DNA of 64,000 nt, taken from positions 1 to 64,000 of the forward strand of contig CAKZVC010000068.1 of NCBI GenBank assembly GCA_937922235.1, given 5' to 3'. The DNA comes from an uncultured Acidimicrobiales bacterium (lineage in GTDB: Bacteria > Actinomycetota > Acidimicrobiia > Acidimicrobiales > SHLQ01). Positions 50,943 to 59,810 of this stretch are shown piece by piece (the stretch's first letter is position 1; each line of letters opens with the position of its first letter). A program made the position numbers and the translations under genes. Below the pieces are notes generated by a model. The model worked only from the letters and a program-made list of their open reading frames with translations, searched no databases and was not told the DNA's origin.

Positions 50943-53300
50943 ATGGCGGGCCGATTGTCGACGACGGGTGCACGCGGAACGAAGCGGCGGGCTCGACGCA
51001 AGCTGTTTGTCTTCGCTGTAGTTGCCATGCTGGCCGCGTTACTCCCTAGCGCTGCCGGTGCCGAAAAGGCAGATGATGGCGGCGTGGCTAACGGGATCGA
51101 CGATTGCGGAATCCTTGGTCTTGCCGACGACGGGTTTGAACCCAATGACACCCAAGCCGAGGCACAAACCATCGTTGCAGGCACGCCGTACCTGAACCTC
51201 GGTGTCTGCACCGGCGATCCAGATTGGTACGCACTAGGGACGATCCCAGCCGGGACACAGCTCGTCGTTGCCCTTGATTTCATCGACGCCGACGGCGACA
51301 TCGACGTGCGATTGAAGAACGCGGCTGGCTCGACACTCGACCAGTCAATTTCGGTTACGGACGACGAAGAGATCATCTTCGATGTCGACACCGCTACCGA
51401 GCTCTTCATCGAGGTGTACATCGGCGAAATCGGTGACGTGACGAACTCCTACGGCATGGTCTTCGCATTCGCTTGCTTGGAAGATGGCTTTGAGGACAAC
51501 GACACGCAGGCGACGGCAACGGCGATCAATGTGGGCGAGACGGTTTCAGCTTCGACCTGCGATAACGACGATGACTACTACAGCTTCGCTGTCGATGCCG
51601 GTGACACGATCGATGCATCTCTTCTCTTCGATCACTCCCAGGGTGACCTCGACCTCCAGCTCTACAACCCAGCAGGTGGAGTTGCCCTTCAAAGCAATAG
51701 CACCACAGATAACGAGTCGTTGAGCTTCGTTGCCGACGTTGCGGGAACGTGGTCCGTACGGATAAATCCGTTCTCCACGGCAGAGAACATCTACGACCTG
51801 CTCGTGCAGGTGACACCACCAACGTGCACCGATGACTCATCTGAAGACAACGACACCCAAGCCGCAGCAACAGCGCTCGACCCCGACAACCTGCCAACCG
51901 ACCTCGTGTTGTGCGAGGGCGATGTCGATTGGTACAGCTTCGAAGTCTCCACTGGCGACCAGGTATTCACCAACTACAGCGCGGGCGAAGACGACGTCTC
52001 GATCATGCGGCTTGACGCGCAAGGAAACCCCACACCAGACGTCGCGACCGCCGACGGAACCTGGTTCCTGAAGATCGACCAGGGCACCGCAGCCGAGGTT
52101 CCCTACGACTTACTCGTCAACATCACCCCGGCTCCATGCACCGATGATCAGTATGAGCCAAACAACAATCAGGCTTCGGCGACGTCGCTCACGCCTGGTG
52201 CCGAGCCGCAGGACACCATCCTGTGCCCATCTGATGAAGACTGGTTCAGCTTCCCGGTTTCTGCTGGCGATGACGTGTTCGTGAACTACAGCGCCGGTGC
52301 ACTGGATGTGTCGGTGGATCTACTCGACAGCCAAGGTCATCCAGCCCCGACTGTGGCTCAGTTCGACGACACCTACTTCATTCGGGTTACCGACAATCCA
52401 TTCGTCAACGAACCCGCCGGTGTGCCGTACGACCTCATCGTCGCAATTACTCCCGCACAAGAGTTCTGTGGTGGGGCTGAAGTAACGATCAACATGAGTA
52501 CCGGAGCGAGCGGCATGGGCACGAGCGGCGATGACGTCATCTTGGGCACCGACGGCGCCGACATGATCAATGGCCTCGGTGGCAACGACATCATCTGTGG
52601 CAAGGGTGGCGCGGACACGATCGATGGTGGGCCCGGCGAAGACACGATCTTCGGTGGGAACGATCCCGACATCATCAACGGTGGCGACGACGCCGATGTG
52701 ATCAACGGCCAAGGCGGCAACGACGACATCTTTGGTGACGACGGCGACGACCGCATTAACGGTGGTGCCGGCGACGATGAGATCTACGGCGGCGAGGGTG
52801 ACGACGACCTTCGCGGCCAAGGCAACAACGACATGCTGTTCGGAGAGGCGGGCGTCGACCAGTTCTTTGGCGGATCCGGAAACGACAGGATCGAGACCGG
52901 GACCGGCGGCAATATCGGCACGACTCAGGTGGTTCGCGGTCAAGGTAACAATGACACGATCATCGGCGGCAGTGGAAACGACCGTCTTGAAGGCGGACCA
53001 GGCCTAGACACCATCACCGGAGGTGCCGGCAACGACGTGCTGATCGGCGGCAACGCCGCTGATGTTCTCAACGGTGGAGACGGCAACGACGAGCTCCAAG
53101 GTGGGGGCTCGAACGACACGCTCAACGGTGGAAACAACGACGACAGCCTTCACGGCGGCACCGGGAACGATCGGCTCAACGGCGACGCTGGCGCCGATAA
53201 TTTGAACGGCCAGGGTGGCACCAACGACATCTGCAACGGAGGCGCTGGTGGGTCCGATACGGCAACCTCGACTTGTGAAACCGTCATCGGCGTGCCGTAG
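50943..53300 (+). CDS. Secreted PPC-domain and RTX-repeat protein
   Basis: 785 residues from the ATG at 50943, after AGGTGGGA. An Arg-rich start and hydrophobic core (LFVFAVVAMLAALLPSAAGAE) form a signal peptide. Four PPC-like beta domains follow, each opening with FEPNDTQAEA, FEDNDTQATA, SEDNDTQAAA or YEPNNNQASA and containing DWYS/DWFS. From about residue 520 there are some 25 RTX repeats (GGNDIICGKGGADTIDGG), which bind Ca2+. Each PPC block begins with a cysteine. Function is unknown; probably a cell-surface or matrix protein like the RTX protein at 18214. Confidence 0.9.
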   Translation: MAGRLSTTGARGTKRRARRKLFVFAVVAMLAALLPSAAGAEKADDGGVANGIDDCGILGLADDGFEPNDTQAEAQTIVAGTPYLNLGVCTGDPDWYALGTIPAGTQLVVALDFIDADGDIDVRLKNAAGSTLDQSISVTDDEEIIFDVDTATELFIEVYIGEIGDVTNSYGMVFAFACLEDGFEDNDTQATATAINVGETVSASTCDNDDDYYSFAVDAGDTIDASLLFDHSQGDLDLQLYNPAGGVALQSNSTTDNESLSFVADVAGTWSVRINPFSTAENIYDLLVQVTPPTCTDDSSEDNDTQAAATALDPDNLPTDLVLCEGDVDWYSFEVSTGDQVFTNYSAGEDDVSIMRLDAQGNPTPDVATADGTWFLKIDQGTAAEVPYDLLVNITPAPCTDDQYEPNNNQASATSLTPGAEPQDTILCPSDEDWFSFPVSAGDDVFVNYSAGALDVSVDLLDSQGHPAPTVAQFDDTYFIRVTDNPFVNEPAGVPYDLIVAITPAQEFCGGAEVTINMSTGASGMGTSGDDVILGTDGADMINGLGGNDIICGKGGADTIDGGPGEDTIFGGNDPDIINGGDDADVINGQGGNDDIFGDDGDDRINGGAGDDEIYGGEGDDDLRGQGNNDMLFGEAGVDQFFGGSGNDRIETGTGGNIGTTQVVRGQGNNDTIIGGSGNDRLEGGPGLDTITGGAGNDVLIGGNAADVLNGGDGNDELQGGGSNDTLNGGNNDDSLHGGTGNDRLNGDAGADNLNGQGGTNDICNGGAGGSDTATSTCETVIGVP

Positions 53301-53378
53301 TTAGGGTCTCGGTGATTCGGCTAGGGGCCGATGACGAACATCGTCTAGACAGTCTCCAAGACAGTCCTGGAGAATGAC

Positions 53379-54635
53379 ATGACGTCAGCGCCCGGTGTGG
53401 GTTGGCAGTACAAGGGGTGGCCTCGTGGGGTAAATCCCACAGGTGCCGCCATCGGCAACCAGCAGCTGAACGTGTTCGGAAGCGACTTCCTGTTTCCGCT
53501 CGCGACCATCTCGTCGACCCAGCTCAACCACAACGTGTCCACGGTGGCGCAGTTCTGCACCGACCACGACGTGTCGTTGGCGCCGCATGCGAAGACGACC
53601 ATGGCGCCAGAGATCGTCGAGCAGCAGCTCGGCGCAGGGGCATGGGGAATGACCGTGGCAACGGTCAGCCAAGCCGAGACCCTTCGAGCCTTCGGGGTGG
53701 TGCGCATCGTTATCGCTCATCAGGTCGTCGACCCTGGCGCAGTGCGGTGGATCTCGGACGAGCTCGCCGACCCGGAAGTTCAGATCATCTCGCTCGTTGA
53801 CTCGGTTGCTTCCGTCAACGCTATGGAGCGGGCACTCGTCGACCGGTCGATGGATCGCCCCCTCGATGTGTTGGTCGAGCTCGGGTACACGAACGGCCGA
53901 ACGGGTTGTCGCACAGTGGTCGACGCCATCGAGGTCGCCGAAGCCGTCGCTGCATCAGCCTCGCTTCGGCTCGTTGGGGTCGAGGGCTACGAAGGCATGG
54001 TGCCAACGCCCGACGACGACCACACCGCACTCGACCAGTTCCTCACCGACCTCGGCACCTTGGCGACCGAGCTCGATGCCCGGCAGCTCTTCAACCATCT
54101 CGACGAGGTCATCATCACCGCTGGTGGCAGCATGTTCCCCGACCGTGTCGTCGCGGTCCTTGACGAGCTCGAGCTCTCGAAGCCGAACCGTCTCGTCATT
54201 CGATCGGGCTGCTACGTCACTCACGACTCGGCCTACTACGCCGAGGGCGCTCCGTTCGGCGTACGCCCACCCATGGACACCTATCCCCCGCTGCAAGCCG
54301 CCTTGATGGTGTGGGCCTACGTCGTGTCGCGCCCACAACCCGATCTGGTGATTCTCGGCTTCGGAAAGCGCGACGCTGGCATCGATGTCGACTTGCCCAA
54401 GCCGCACGTGCTTCGTCGCAACGGTGAGATGCGCGAGCTTGACGGCGAGCTCGAAGTCTTCTCACTCAACGATCAGCACGCGTACGTACGAGTCAACCCT
54501 GAGTTCGACGTGGCGGTGGGCGACATCATCGGCTGCGGCATCTCGCACCCGTGCACCACGTTCGACAAGTGGAAGGCCATCCCGCTCGTCGACGACGACT
54601 TCACCGTCGTCGGCACCATCCGCACGTTCTTCTAA
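53379..54635 (+). CDS. DSD1/D-threonine aldolase-like PLP enzyme (alanine racemase fold)
   Basis: 418 residues. The fold III barrel holds the PLP Lys in LAPHAKTTMAPEI, near residue 70. The C-terminal beta domain ends in GCGISHPCTTFDKW, whose His and Cys bind the metal (Zn or Mn) of D-serine dehydratases and D-threonine aldolases. The enzyme should act on a beta-hydroxy D-amino acid. Downstream are a HIBADH-like dehydrogenase and a class V aminotransferase. A 39-nt palindrome starts one base after its stop. Confidence 0.85.
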   Translation: MTSAPGVGWQYKGWPRGVNPTGAAIGNQQLNVFGSDFLFPLATISSTQLNHNVSTVAQFCTDHDVSLAPHAKTTMAPEIVEQQLGAGAWGMTVATVSQAETLRAFGVVRIVIAHQVVDPGAVRWISDELADPEVQIISLVDSVASVNAMERALVDRSMDRPLDVLVELGYTNGRTGCRTVVDAIEVAEAVAASASLRLVGVEGYEGMVPTPDDDHTALDQFLTDLGTLATELDARQLFNHLDEVIITAGGSMFPDRVVAVLDELELSKPNRLVIRSGCYVTHDSAYYAEGAPFGVRPPMDTYPPLQAALMVWAYVVSRPQPDLVILGFGKRDAGIDVDLPKPHVLRRNGEMRELDGELEVFSLNDQHAYVRVNPEFDVAVGDIIGCGISHPCTTFDKWKAIPLVDDDFTVVGTIRTFF

Positions 54636-54674
54636 CAAGTGGCGGATTAGGGACAGTCCCTAATCCGCCACTTG
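54636..54674. repeat. REP-like palindrome, copy C
   Basis: Perfect 19-bp arms, caagtggcggattagggac and its complement, around a central A. It begins at the base right after the TAA of the DSD1-like gene. It is the best-preserved of the four copies, 23 kb from the transposase. Confidence 0.9.
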
Positions 54675-54698
54675 GTCTCAGATGCAATACTGATTGGC

Positions 54699-54860
54699 AT
54701 GGCTATTCTCGGTGGACTTATCGCAGCTGTCGTGTTCGGCAGTCTCGCCTATTCGCGCGCGGCACAATCGCCCTCAAACGTCCGGGCAGTTATCGGCGCA
54801 GCTGGCGCGATTGGCGGCATGTGGGTGGGGTACGTGCTCGTCAACGGGTTGCTCGGCTAA
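54699..54860 (+). CDS. Small two-helix membrane protein, 53 aa
   Basis: The ATG at 54699 gives MAILGGLIAAVVFGSLAYS, then a short polar loop (RAAQSPSNVR) and AVIGAAGAIGGMWVGYVLVNGLLG. A TTG start at 54672 would lie in the palindrome. There is no clear ribosome site, but the frame is hydrophobic throughout and stops cleanly. Its role is unknown and it could be a chance frame. Confidence 0.5.
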   Translation: MAILGGLIAAVVFGSLAYSRAAQSPSNVRAVIGAAGAIGGMWVGYVLVNGLLG

Positions 54861-54929
54861 GACACCGCTGGCTGGCGAACTGAACGCTCCAACATGGCAG
54901 ACTCTCCGGAGTCTTGAAGGAGCACAACA

Positions 54930-55889
54930 ATGAAGATCGGTTTTATCGGACTCGGCAACGTGGGCGGCAAGCTTGCGGGTTCAATTCTGCGCAACGGCCT
55001 CGACCTGATGGTGCGAGATCTAGATGAGGGTGCAGCCCAGCATCTGCTCGACGCTGGCGCATCGTGGGCCGATTCGCCCAAGGAGATGGCCGAGGCGTGC
55101 GACATCGTCATCACCTGCCTCCCATCACCCGCCGCGAGTGCTGCGGTGCTCGAGGCCGACGATGGCCTGCTCGCTGGCTTTGGCCCCGGCAAGGTGTGGA
55201 TGGAAATGAGCACTACCGACGAAGCTGAGGTCAAGCGCCTCGGCGCCATGGTGAAGGCCACCGGTGCCGAGCCGGTCGACTGCCCTGTGTCGGGTGGTTG
55301 CCATCGTGCGGCCACCGGCAACATCGCCATCTTTGCCGGCTGCGAGCGCGAGACGTTCGAGAAGATCATGCCTGTGCTCAAGACCATGGGTCGCCGCCTG
55401 CTTCACACCGGCGACCTCGGCAGCGCGTCGACGCTCAAGGTCATGACCAACTACCTCGCTACCGCCAACCTGCTCACCGTTTGCGAAGCACTCGTGACGT
55501 CGGCAGCTGCTGGTATGGACCTCAACACCACTTATGAAGCCATCGCCATCTCATCGGGCAACAGCTTTGTCCACGAGACCGAAGGTCAGGTCATCTTGAA
55601 CGGCAGTCGCGACATCAACTTCACGATGGACCTTGTGAAGAAGGACATCGGTCTGTTCCAAGCCATCGCCGACCGTCACGACGTGCCGCTCGAGATCAGC
55701 CCGGTGCTCATCGACATCTTCGACGACGGCATCGAGCGCTTTGGCGAGCGCGAGTGGTCGCCCAACATCATCAAGCGCCTTGAGGAAGCGACGGGGCTGA
55801 GCATTCTCGCTCCGGGCTTCCCGCCCGAGATGCTCGATGATGAACCAGAAGAGCCAGGCTACGAAGTCATCCCCACCGGAAAGAGCTAA
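54930..55889 (+). CDS. NAD(P)-dependent 3-hydroxyisobutyrate dehydrogenase-like enzyme
   Basis: 319 residues, with GAAGGAG well placed before the ATG. The Rossmann motif IGFIGLGNVGGKLAGSILR opens the protein; the substrate loop DCPVSGGCHRAATGN (about 112-126) and the catalytic Lys in STLKVMTNYLATANL are in the usual order for beta-hydroxyacid dehydrogenases. The cysteine in GGC replaces a more common Val/Thr. It should oxidise a 3-hydroxy acid. The class V aminotransferase starts 3 nt after its stop. Confidence 0.88.
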   Translation: MKIGFIGLGNVGGKLAGSILRNGLDLMVRDLDEGAAQHLLDAGASWADSPKEMAEACDIVITCLPSPAASAAVLEADDGLLAGFGPGKVWMEMSTTDEAEVKRLGAMVKATGAEPVDCPVSGGCHRAATGNIAIFAGCERETFEKIMPVLKTMGRRLLHTGDLGSASTLKVMTNYLATANLLTVCEALVTSAAAGMDLNTTYEAIAISSGNSFVHETEGQVILNGSRDINFTMDLVKKDIGLFQAIADRHDVPLEISPVLIDIFDDGIERFGEREWSPNIIKRLEEATGLSILAPGFPPEMLDDEPEEPGYEVIPTGKS

Positions 55890-55891
55890 CT

Positions 55892-57085
55892 ATGAGCGGT
55901 CGCGAGCTGAGCACTACCGAGGTTGCTGCGCAACGGGCTATGACCCCTGGCGCCGACAACCGGGCGCACTTCAACCACGCCGGCTCGTCGCTGCCGCCCG
56001 AGTCGGTGGTCGACGCCCAGCATCGCCACATCGACCTTGAAGCATCGATCGGGGGGTACGAAGCCGCGGCCCAGATGGCCGACGAAGAAGAGGCCGTCTA
56101 CCAATCGATCGCCACGCTCATCGGCGCGAAGCCAACCGAGATCGCTCGCGCCGAGCACGCCACGATTGCGTGGTTCGCCGGATTCTGGGCGCTGCCGATG
56201 GAAGCCGGTCAGCGCATTCTCACGGTCGAGGCCGAGTATGCGGCCAATGCCGTGTCGTTCATCCGGGCGAAGGAACGCTACGGCGTTTCCATCGAAGTGC
56301 TGCCGAGCACGCCGGCAGGCCAGGTCGACCTCGATGCGCTCGACGCGACCATCGGGCCCGACGTTGCCGTAATGGCGATGACCCACGTGCCGACGAACGG
56401 TGGCCTCATCAACCCGGCCGCCGAAGTTGGGCGCATCACCAAGGCAGCAGGCGTGCCGTACCTGCTCGATGCCTGCCAGTCGGTTGGCCAGCTCGACATC
56501 AACGTCGACGAGATCGGCTGCGACATGCTGTCGGTCACCGGCCGCAAGTACCTGCGCGGGCCGCGAGGTTCGGGCTTCCTGTATGCGAGCGAAGACATCC
56601 TGCCTCGGCTCAACACCGACCACCCCGATCATCACAGTGCGCACTGGGTCGAGGCCGAGCGGTACGAGCTCCTGCCCAATGCTCGCCGCTTCGAATACTG
56701 GGAGTTCAACCATGCCGCATGGCTTGGACTCGGAGCGGCGGTCGATCACGCCCTGTCGATTGGCATGGATCGCATCGAAACAACCGTGCAGGCTCGTGCC
56801 GCCGAGCTCCGAGCCCGGCTCGACGAGATCGGGTTCGAGGTTCGAGACCTGGGCGAAAACAAGTCAGGCATCGTCACCTCATCGCATCCGAAGATGGCTG
56901 CTGGCGAGCTGAAGGCTGCGCTCACTGAGCGCAAAATCAACTCGTCAGTGACCGACCCTGACTCGACGCTGTGGGATGCGTTGCGCCGCGACCTGCCGCA
57001 TCTGCTTCGCACCTCGGTGCACTACACCACAACCCCCGAAGAGATCGACCAGCTGATCGCTGCCCTAACCGACATCACCACGTGA
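55892..57085 (+). CDS. Class V PLP aminotransferase (cysteine desulfurase-like fold)
   Basis: 397 residues, 3 nt after the dehydrogenase gene. It shows HFNHAGSSLPP at the start, THVPTNGGLINPAAEVG, PLP-binding Asp and Gln in LLDACQSVGQ, and the Schiff-base Lys in SVTGRKYLRGPRGSGFLY. There is no cysteine loop typical of active cysteine desulfurases. It could be an aminotransferase, lyase or epimerase; the neighbours (DSD1-like, HIBADH-like) point to catabolism of a hydroxy amino acid. A palindrome follows 13 nt past the stop. Confidence 0.85.
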   Translation: MSGRELSTTEVAAQRAMTPGADNRAHFNHAGSSLPPESVVDAQHRHIDLEASIGGYEAAAQMADEEEAVYQSIATLIGAKPTEIARAEHATIAWFAGFWALPMEAGQRILTVEAEYAANAVSFIRAKERYGVSIEVLPSTPAGQVDLDALDATIGPDVAVMAMTHVPTNGGLINPAAEVGRITKAAGVPYLLDACQSVGQLDINVDEIGCDMLSVTGRKYLRGPRGSGFLYASEDILPRLNTDHPDHHSAHWVEAERYELLPNARRFEYWEFNHAAWLGLGAAVDHALSIGMDRIETTVQARAAELRARLDEIGFEVRDLGENKSGIVTSSHPKMAAGELKAALTERKINSSVTDPDSTLWDALRRDLPHLLRTSVHYTTTPEEIDQLIAALTDITT

Positions 57086-57098
57086 CAAGCCTTCTGAT

Positions 57099-57137
57099 CA
57101 AGTGGTGGATGAGGGACTGTCCCTAATCCGCCACTTG
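57099..57137. repeat. REP-like palindrome, copy D
   Basis: Arms of 19 nt around a central T; the right arm is identical to copy C, the left arm has two changes (57105 and 57111). It lies between the aminotransferase stop and the end of a convergent small gene. Confidence 0.88.
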
Positions 57138-57142
57138 GGTCG

Positions 57143-57541
57143 TCAGCTATCGCCGTCGCCGGATTCGTCGCCGCTGGCTTCGTCGAGCTCGGCTACGACC
57201 TTGTCCTGAGGTGATTCTTCAGCTGCGGCATCGGAGGAAGCTCCGCTGGTGCGCTTGCTGACTTCTTCGCCCGCGGTGTTGATGGTGACCATGAGTGCGT
57301 CGCGGAAGAGCTTGCCCATGTCCTTCACGTCGTCGTGAACCGCGGTGTCTTTGGCGGCGTTGCCGATCGAGTCGAACGCATCGGTGAGCTTGGTGCCGAT
57401 GTCGTCGATGAGGGCCTTGGTGTCGCCGGGCTCACGTGGCTCGGTCTCGTCCTTCTCTTGTTCGAGGTGCAGTTTGAGCTTGAGGCCAAGTGCCTCCGCC
57501 TTGCTCGCTACTTCTTTCCATGAATCCTGAATCTCTGCCAT
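57143..57541 (-). CDS. Helical acidic protein, 132 aa
   Basis: The ATG at 57541 starts MAEIQDSWKEVASKAEALGLKL. The chain is mostly amphipathic helix, with many Lys, Glu and Asp; the last 30 residues (SSDAAAEESPQDKVVAELDE and on) are low-complexity and acidic. There is no signal peptide or membrane part. It resembles small actinobacterial proteins of unknown role. It is convergent with the aminotransferase gene; palindrome D lies between. Confidence 0.65.
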   Translation of the reverse strand: MAEIQDSWKEVASKAEALGLKLKLHLEQEKDETEPREPGDTKALIDDIGTKLTDAFDSIGNAAKDTAVHDDVKDMGKLFRDALMVTINTAGEEVSKRTSGASSDAAAEESPQDKVVAELDEASGDESGDGDS

Positions 57542-57608
57542 GTGTATCTCCTCAGTGGCGCTGTCTCGAACAGACCAGCGCTCGCAAGGGAGAATCTATT
57601 CCAGCGCG

Positions 57609-58286
57609 TTACCCGGTGACTTGGAACATGGCGATGTTTGCCCGCACGTCGGCGTGGCCGTCGGGGGCGCCTTCGTAGATCGCCACATCGACCAGTTTCG
57701 GTGTCGTGACAAGCCGGGCGTCACCGAGCTCGGCGAAGACCTTGTCGAAACCCATCTCGGTGTAGTGCTCGCTGTTGATGCCGATCGCGCACACGGCGCT
57801 CGGCGCGGCGACACGCACGAGCTCGTGCAGCACTGACGGTGGCAGGTGGCCATGGGTGAAGGTCCCGACACTGATGATGCCGGTGTAGGTGTCGTCAGCA
57901 ATGTCGAGGCCGATGGTCAGGTCGGCCACGTGGAACTCGCGATATGCCAGGTCGCCGAACACGTTCTTCTTCGTACGGGCAACCTCGATCATCTCGGGCG
58001 AGATGTCGACACCATCGATGGTCTCCTCGCCAACGTCGGAAAGCGCGACACCGACAACGCCAGTTCCGCAGCCCACGTCGAGAATCGCCCCACCAGCAGA
58101 ACCGCCAGCGTCAAGAAACGCTCCGACCACGTTCTCGTGGTACACGTAGCCCATCCCGTCGAGCATGTCACGGTCGTACGTCGTGGCCCACTTGGCGTAG
58201 AGGCGACGGCTGTCATCAGGGGTTTCGAGATCGTACGCATCGTCGACCGTGAAGCTGTCGTCGTCTGGGTGGTCTGCGCTGTTCAT
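57609..58286 (-). CDS. Class I SAM-dependent methyltransferase
   Basis: 225 residues from the ATG at 58284-58286; the frame extends to 58406 but the extra part is not conserved-looking. DDAYDLETPDDSRRLYAKWATTYDRDML is the typical Williams-Beuren-like start, and the SAM motif ILDVGCGTGVVGVALSD lies at about residues 64-80. Motif II is near GIISVGTFTHGHLPP. It would methylate a small molecule or protein that is not identified. Confidence 0.85.
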   Translation of the reverse strand: MNSADHPDDDSFTVDDAYDLETPDDSRRLYAKWATTYDRDMLDGMGYVYHENVVGAFLDAGGSAGGAILDVGCGTGVVGVALSDVGEETIDGVDISPEMIEVARTKKNVFGDLAYREFHVADLTIGLDIADDTYTGIISVGTFTHGHLPPSVLHELVRVAAPSAVCAIGINSEHYTEMGFDKVFAELGDARLVTTPKLVDVAIYEGAPDGHADVRANIAMFQVTG

Positions 58287-58332
58287 CTTCACTTCGTAGC
58301 ACGGTGTCGTGCCGCGAATCGAAAGGTGCGAG

Positions 58333-58698
58333 CTACGAGCTCCCGAGCCACCCGCGGCGACGAAGCTCGTCGGTGTGCGACGCAAAGGCAGCGAAGCGAT
58401 CCTCAAAGTCGGAGTCTTGGTCGGGGCGCAGATCGATCACCGTACGAAGGTCGACCTCGTTCACCCGGCCAGCTGAGGGTTCGATGCTGCCTGTGGCTGG
58501 GCTGGTCGCGTGACTATCAGTTCGCTCGTACTGGCGAAGCCGGAGCTCTTTGAGGCGAGCCTCAACGTTGTCGAGTCGGTTGTTCTCCGACTCGAAGACT
58601 GCCGGATCGACACTTGCCGCCTTCGTAAGGTCGATTGCTGGCGGGGCAGCAGGCGCTGGTCGTTTTGCTTTTGAGGAAGATCGTCGGAAGAGGTGCAC
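58333..58698 (-). CDS. Hypothetical protein, 121 aa
   Basis: A GTG at 58696-58698 opens VHLFRRSSSKAKRPAPAAPP, followed by a helical part (FESENNRLDNVEARLKELRL) that may form a short coiled coil, and a charged C-terminus. It is 46 nt upstream of the methyltransferase gene on the same strand and divergent from pirin. No family is recognised. Confidence 0.5.
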   Translation of the reverse strand: MHLFRRSSSKAKRPAPAAPPAIDLTKAASVDPAVFESENNRLDNVEARLKELRLRQYERTDSHATSPATGSIEPSAGRVNEVDLRTVIDLRPDQDSDFEDRFAAFASHTDELRRRGWLGSS

Positions 58699-58802
58699 GT
58701 ACAACTATCGGATCGACCAACGAACGCATAAGCCATTTGACCTACCCATATGGGTGTAATCGCGGTCCGCTATCGACCTGTCTGTACAGCTACCCTCCAG
58801 GT

Positions 58803-59810
58803 ATGGACTCCCCCGTACTCGCCACTGTTCCGTTGAGCATGCAATGGCCGACGCTCGACCCGTTCTTGTTCTGCGCCCATCACGATGACGACTACCCCGC
58901 CGGCGACGGCAACCTTGCGCCAAACGCATCACTCGGTGGGCGGGCTATTGGTCAAGACTTCAGCGATAAGGATGGCTGGAGCATGTACCACGGCTCGAGC
59001 GTGCCAGGGTTCCCGCAGCATCCGCATCGAGGCTTCGAGACGATCACCTACTGCCGACACGGCCTCATCGACCACTCCGATTCGATGGGTGCGACGGCTC
59101 GCTTCGGCCGCGGTGATGTCCAGTGGATGACCGCCGGTGGTGGCGTCGTGCACTCCGAGATGTTCCCGCTCGTCAATACCGACGAACCCAACCCGACCGA
59201 ACTCTTTCAGATCTGGTTGAACCTGCCAGCCGAAGACAAGATGGTCGACGCCTACTTCACCATGTTCTGGGACGAGGACGTGCCCCGTATCGACCTCGAC
59301 AATGGAGGCCAGATCACGGTGCTTGCCGGTTCGCTCGAACACGCCAACCCGCCGGCTCCACCGCCGAACTCGTGGGCATCTCGCACCGAAGCCCACATCG
59401 GCCTGTGGCACATCGTGCTTCCCGCCGGTGCGTCGTGGACCATCCCAGCAACCGTTGCGACGAGCGGACGCATGCTCTACCTGTTCGAAGGTTCGGGCCT
59501 CGATATTGCGGCCACCACATTCGACACGAACACGGGCATTCAGCTCGTCGCCGACACCGACGTCGTCATCACGGCGACGAACGAACCGATCGAGATGCTG
59601 CTCATGCAGGGCACGCCGATCGGCGAACCAGTTGCGAAGTATGGGCCGTTCGTCATGAACACCGAAGCCGAGATCCGCCAGGCGTTCGACGACTACAACC
59701 GCACGAAGTTCGGCGGCTGGCCGTGGGAGTCAGACGATCCGACCCACGCACCCCACGACGTCCGATTCGCCATCCACGCCGACGGCACCAAAGACAGCCC
59801 CGTCCTCTGA
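58803..59810 (+). CDS. Pirin-family protein
   Basis: 335 residues. The N-terminal cupin has the metal-binding His pair in PQHPHRGFETITY (H73, H75) and a further His in VVHSEMFP. The pirin signature GDVQWMTAGGGVVHSE is clear. The C-terminal cupin follows from about 200. Some members are quercetinases, others bind regulators. The protein is longer than the usual 230-300 residues. It is convergent with the DUF3179 gene across a repeat-filled gap. Confidence 0.9.
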   Translation: MDSPVLATVPLSMQWPTLDPFLFCAHHDDDYPAGDGNLAPNASLGGRAIGQDFSDKDGWSMYHGSSVPGFPQHPHRGFETITYCRHGLIDHSDSMGATARFGRGDVQWMTAGGGVVHSEMFPLVNTDEPNPTELFQIWLNLPAEDKMVDAYFTMFWDEDVPRIDLDNGGQITVLAGSLEHANPPAPPPNSWASRTEAHIGLWHIVLPAGASWTIPATVATSGRMLYLFEGSGLDIAATTFDTNTGIQLVADTDVVITATNEPIEMLLMQGTPIGEPVAKYGPFVMNTEAEIRQAFDDYNRTKFGGWPWESDDPTHAPHDVRFAIHADGTKDSPVL

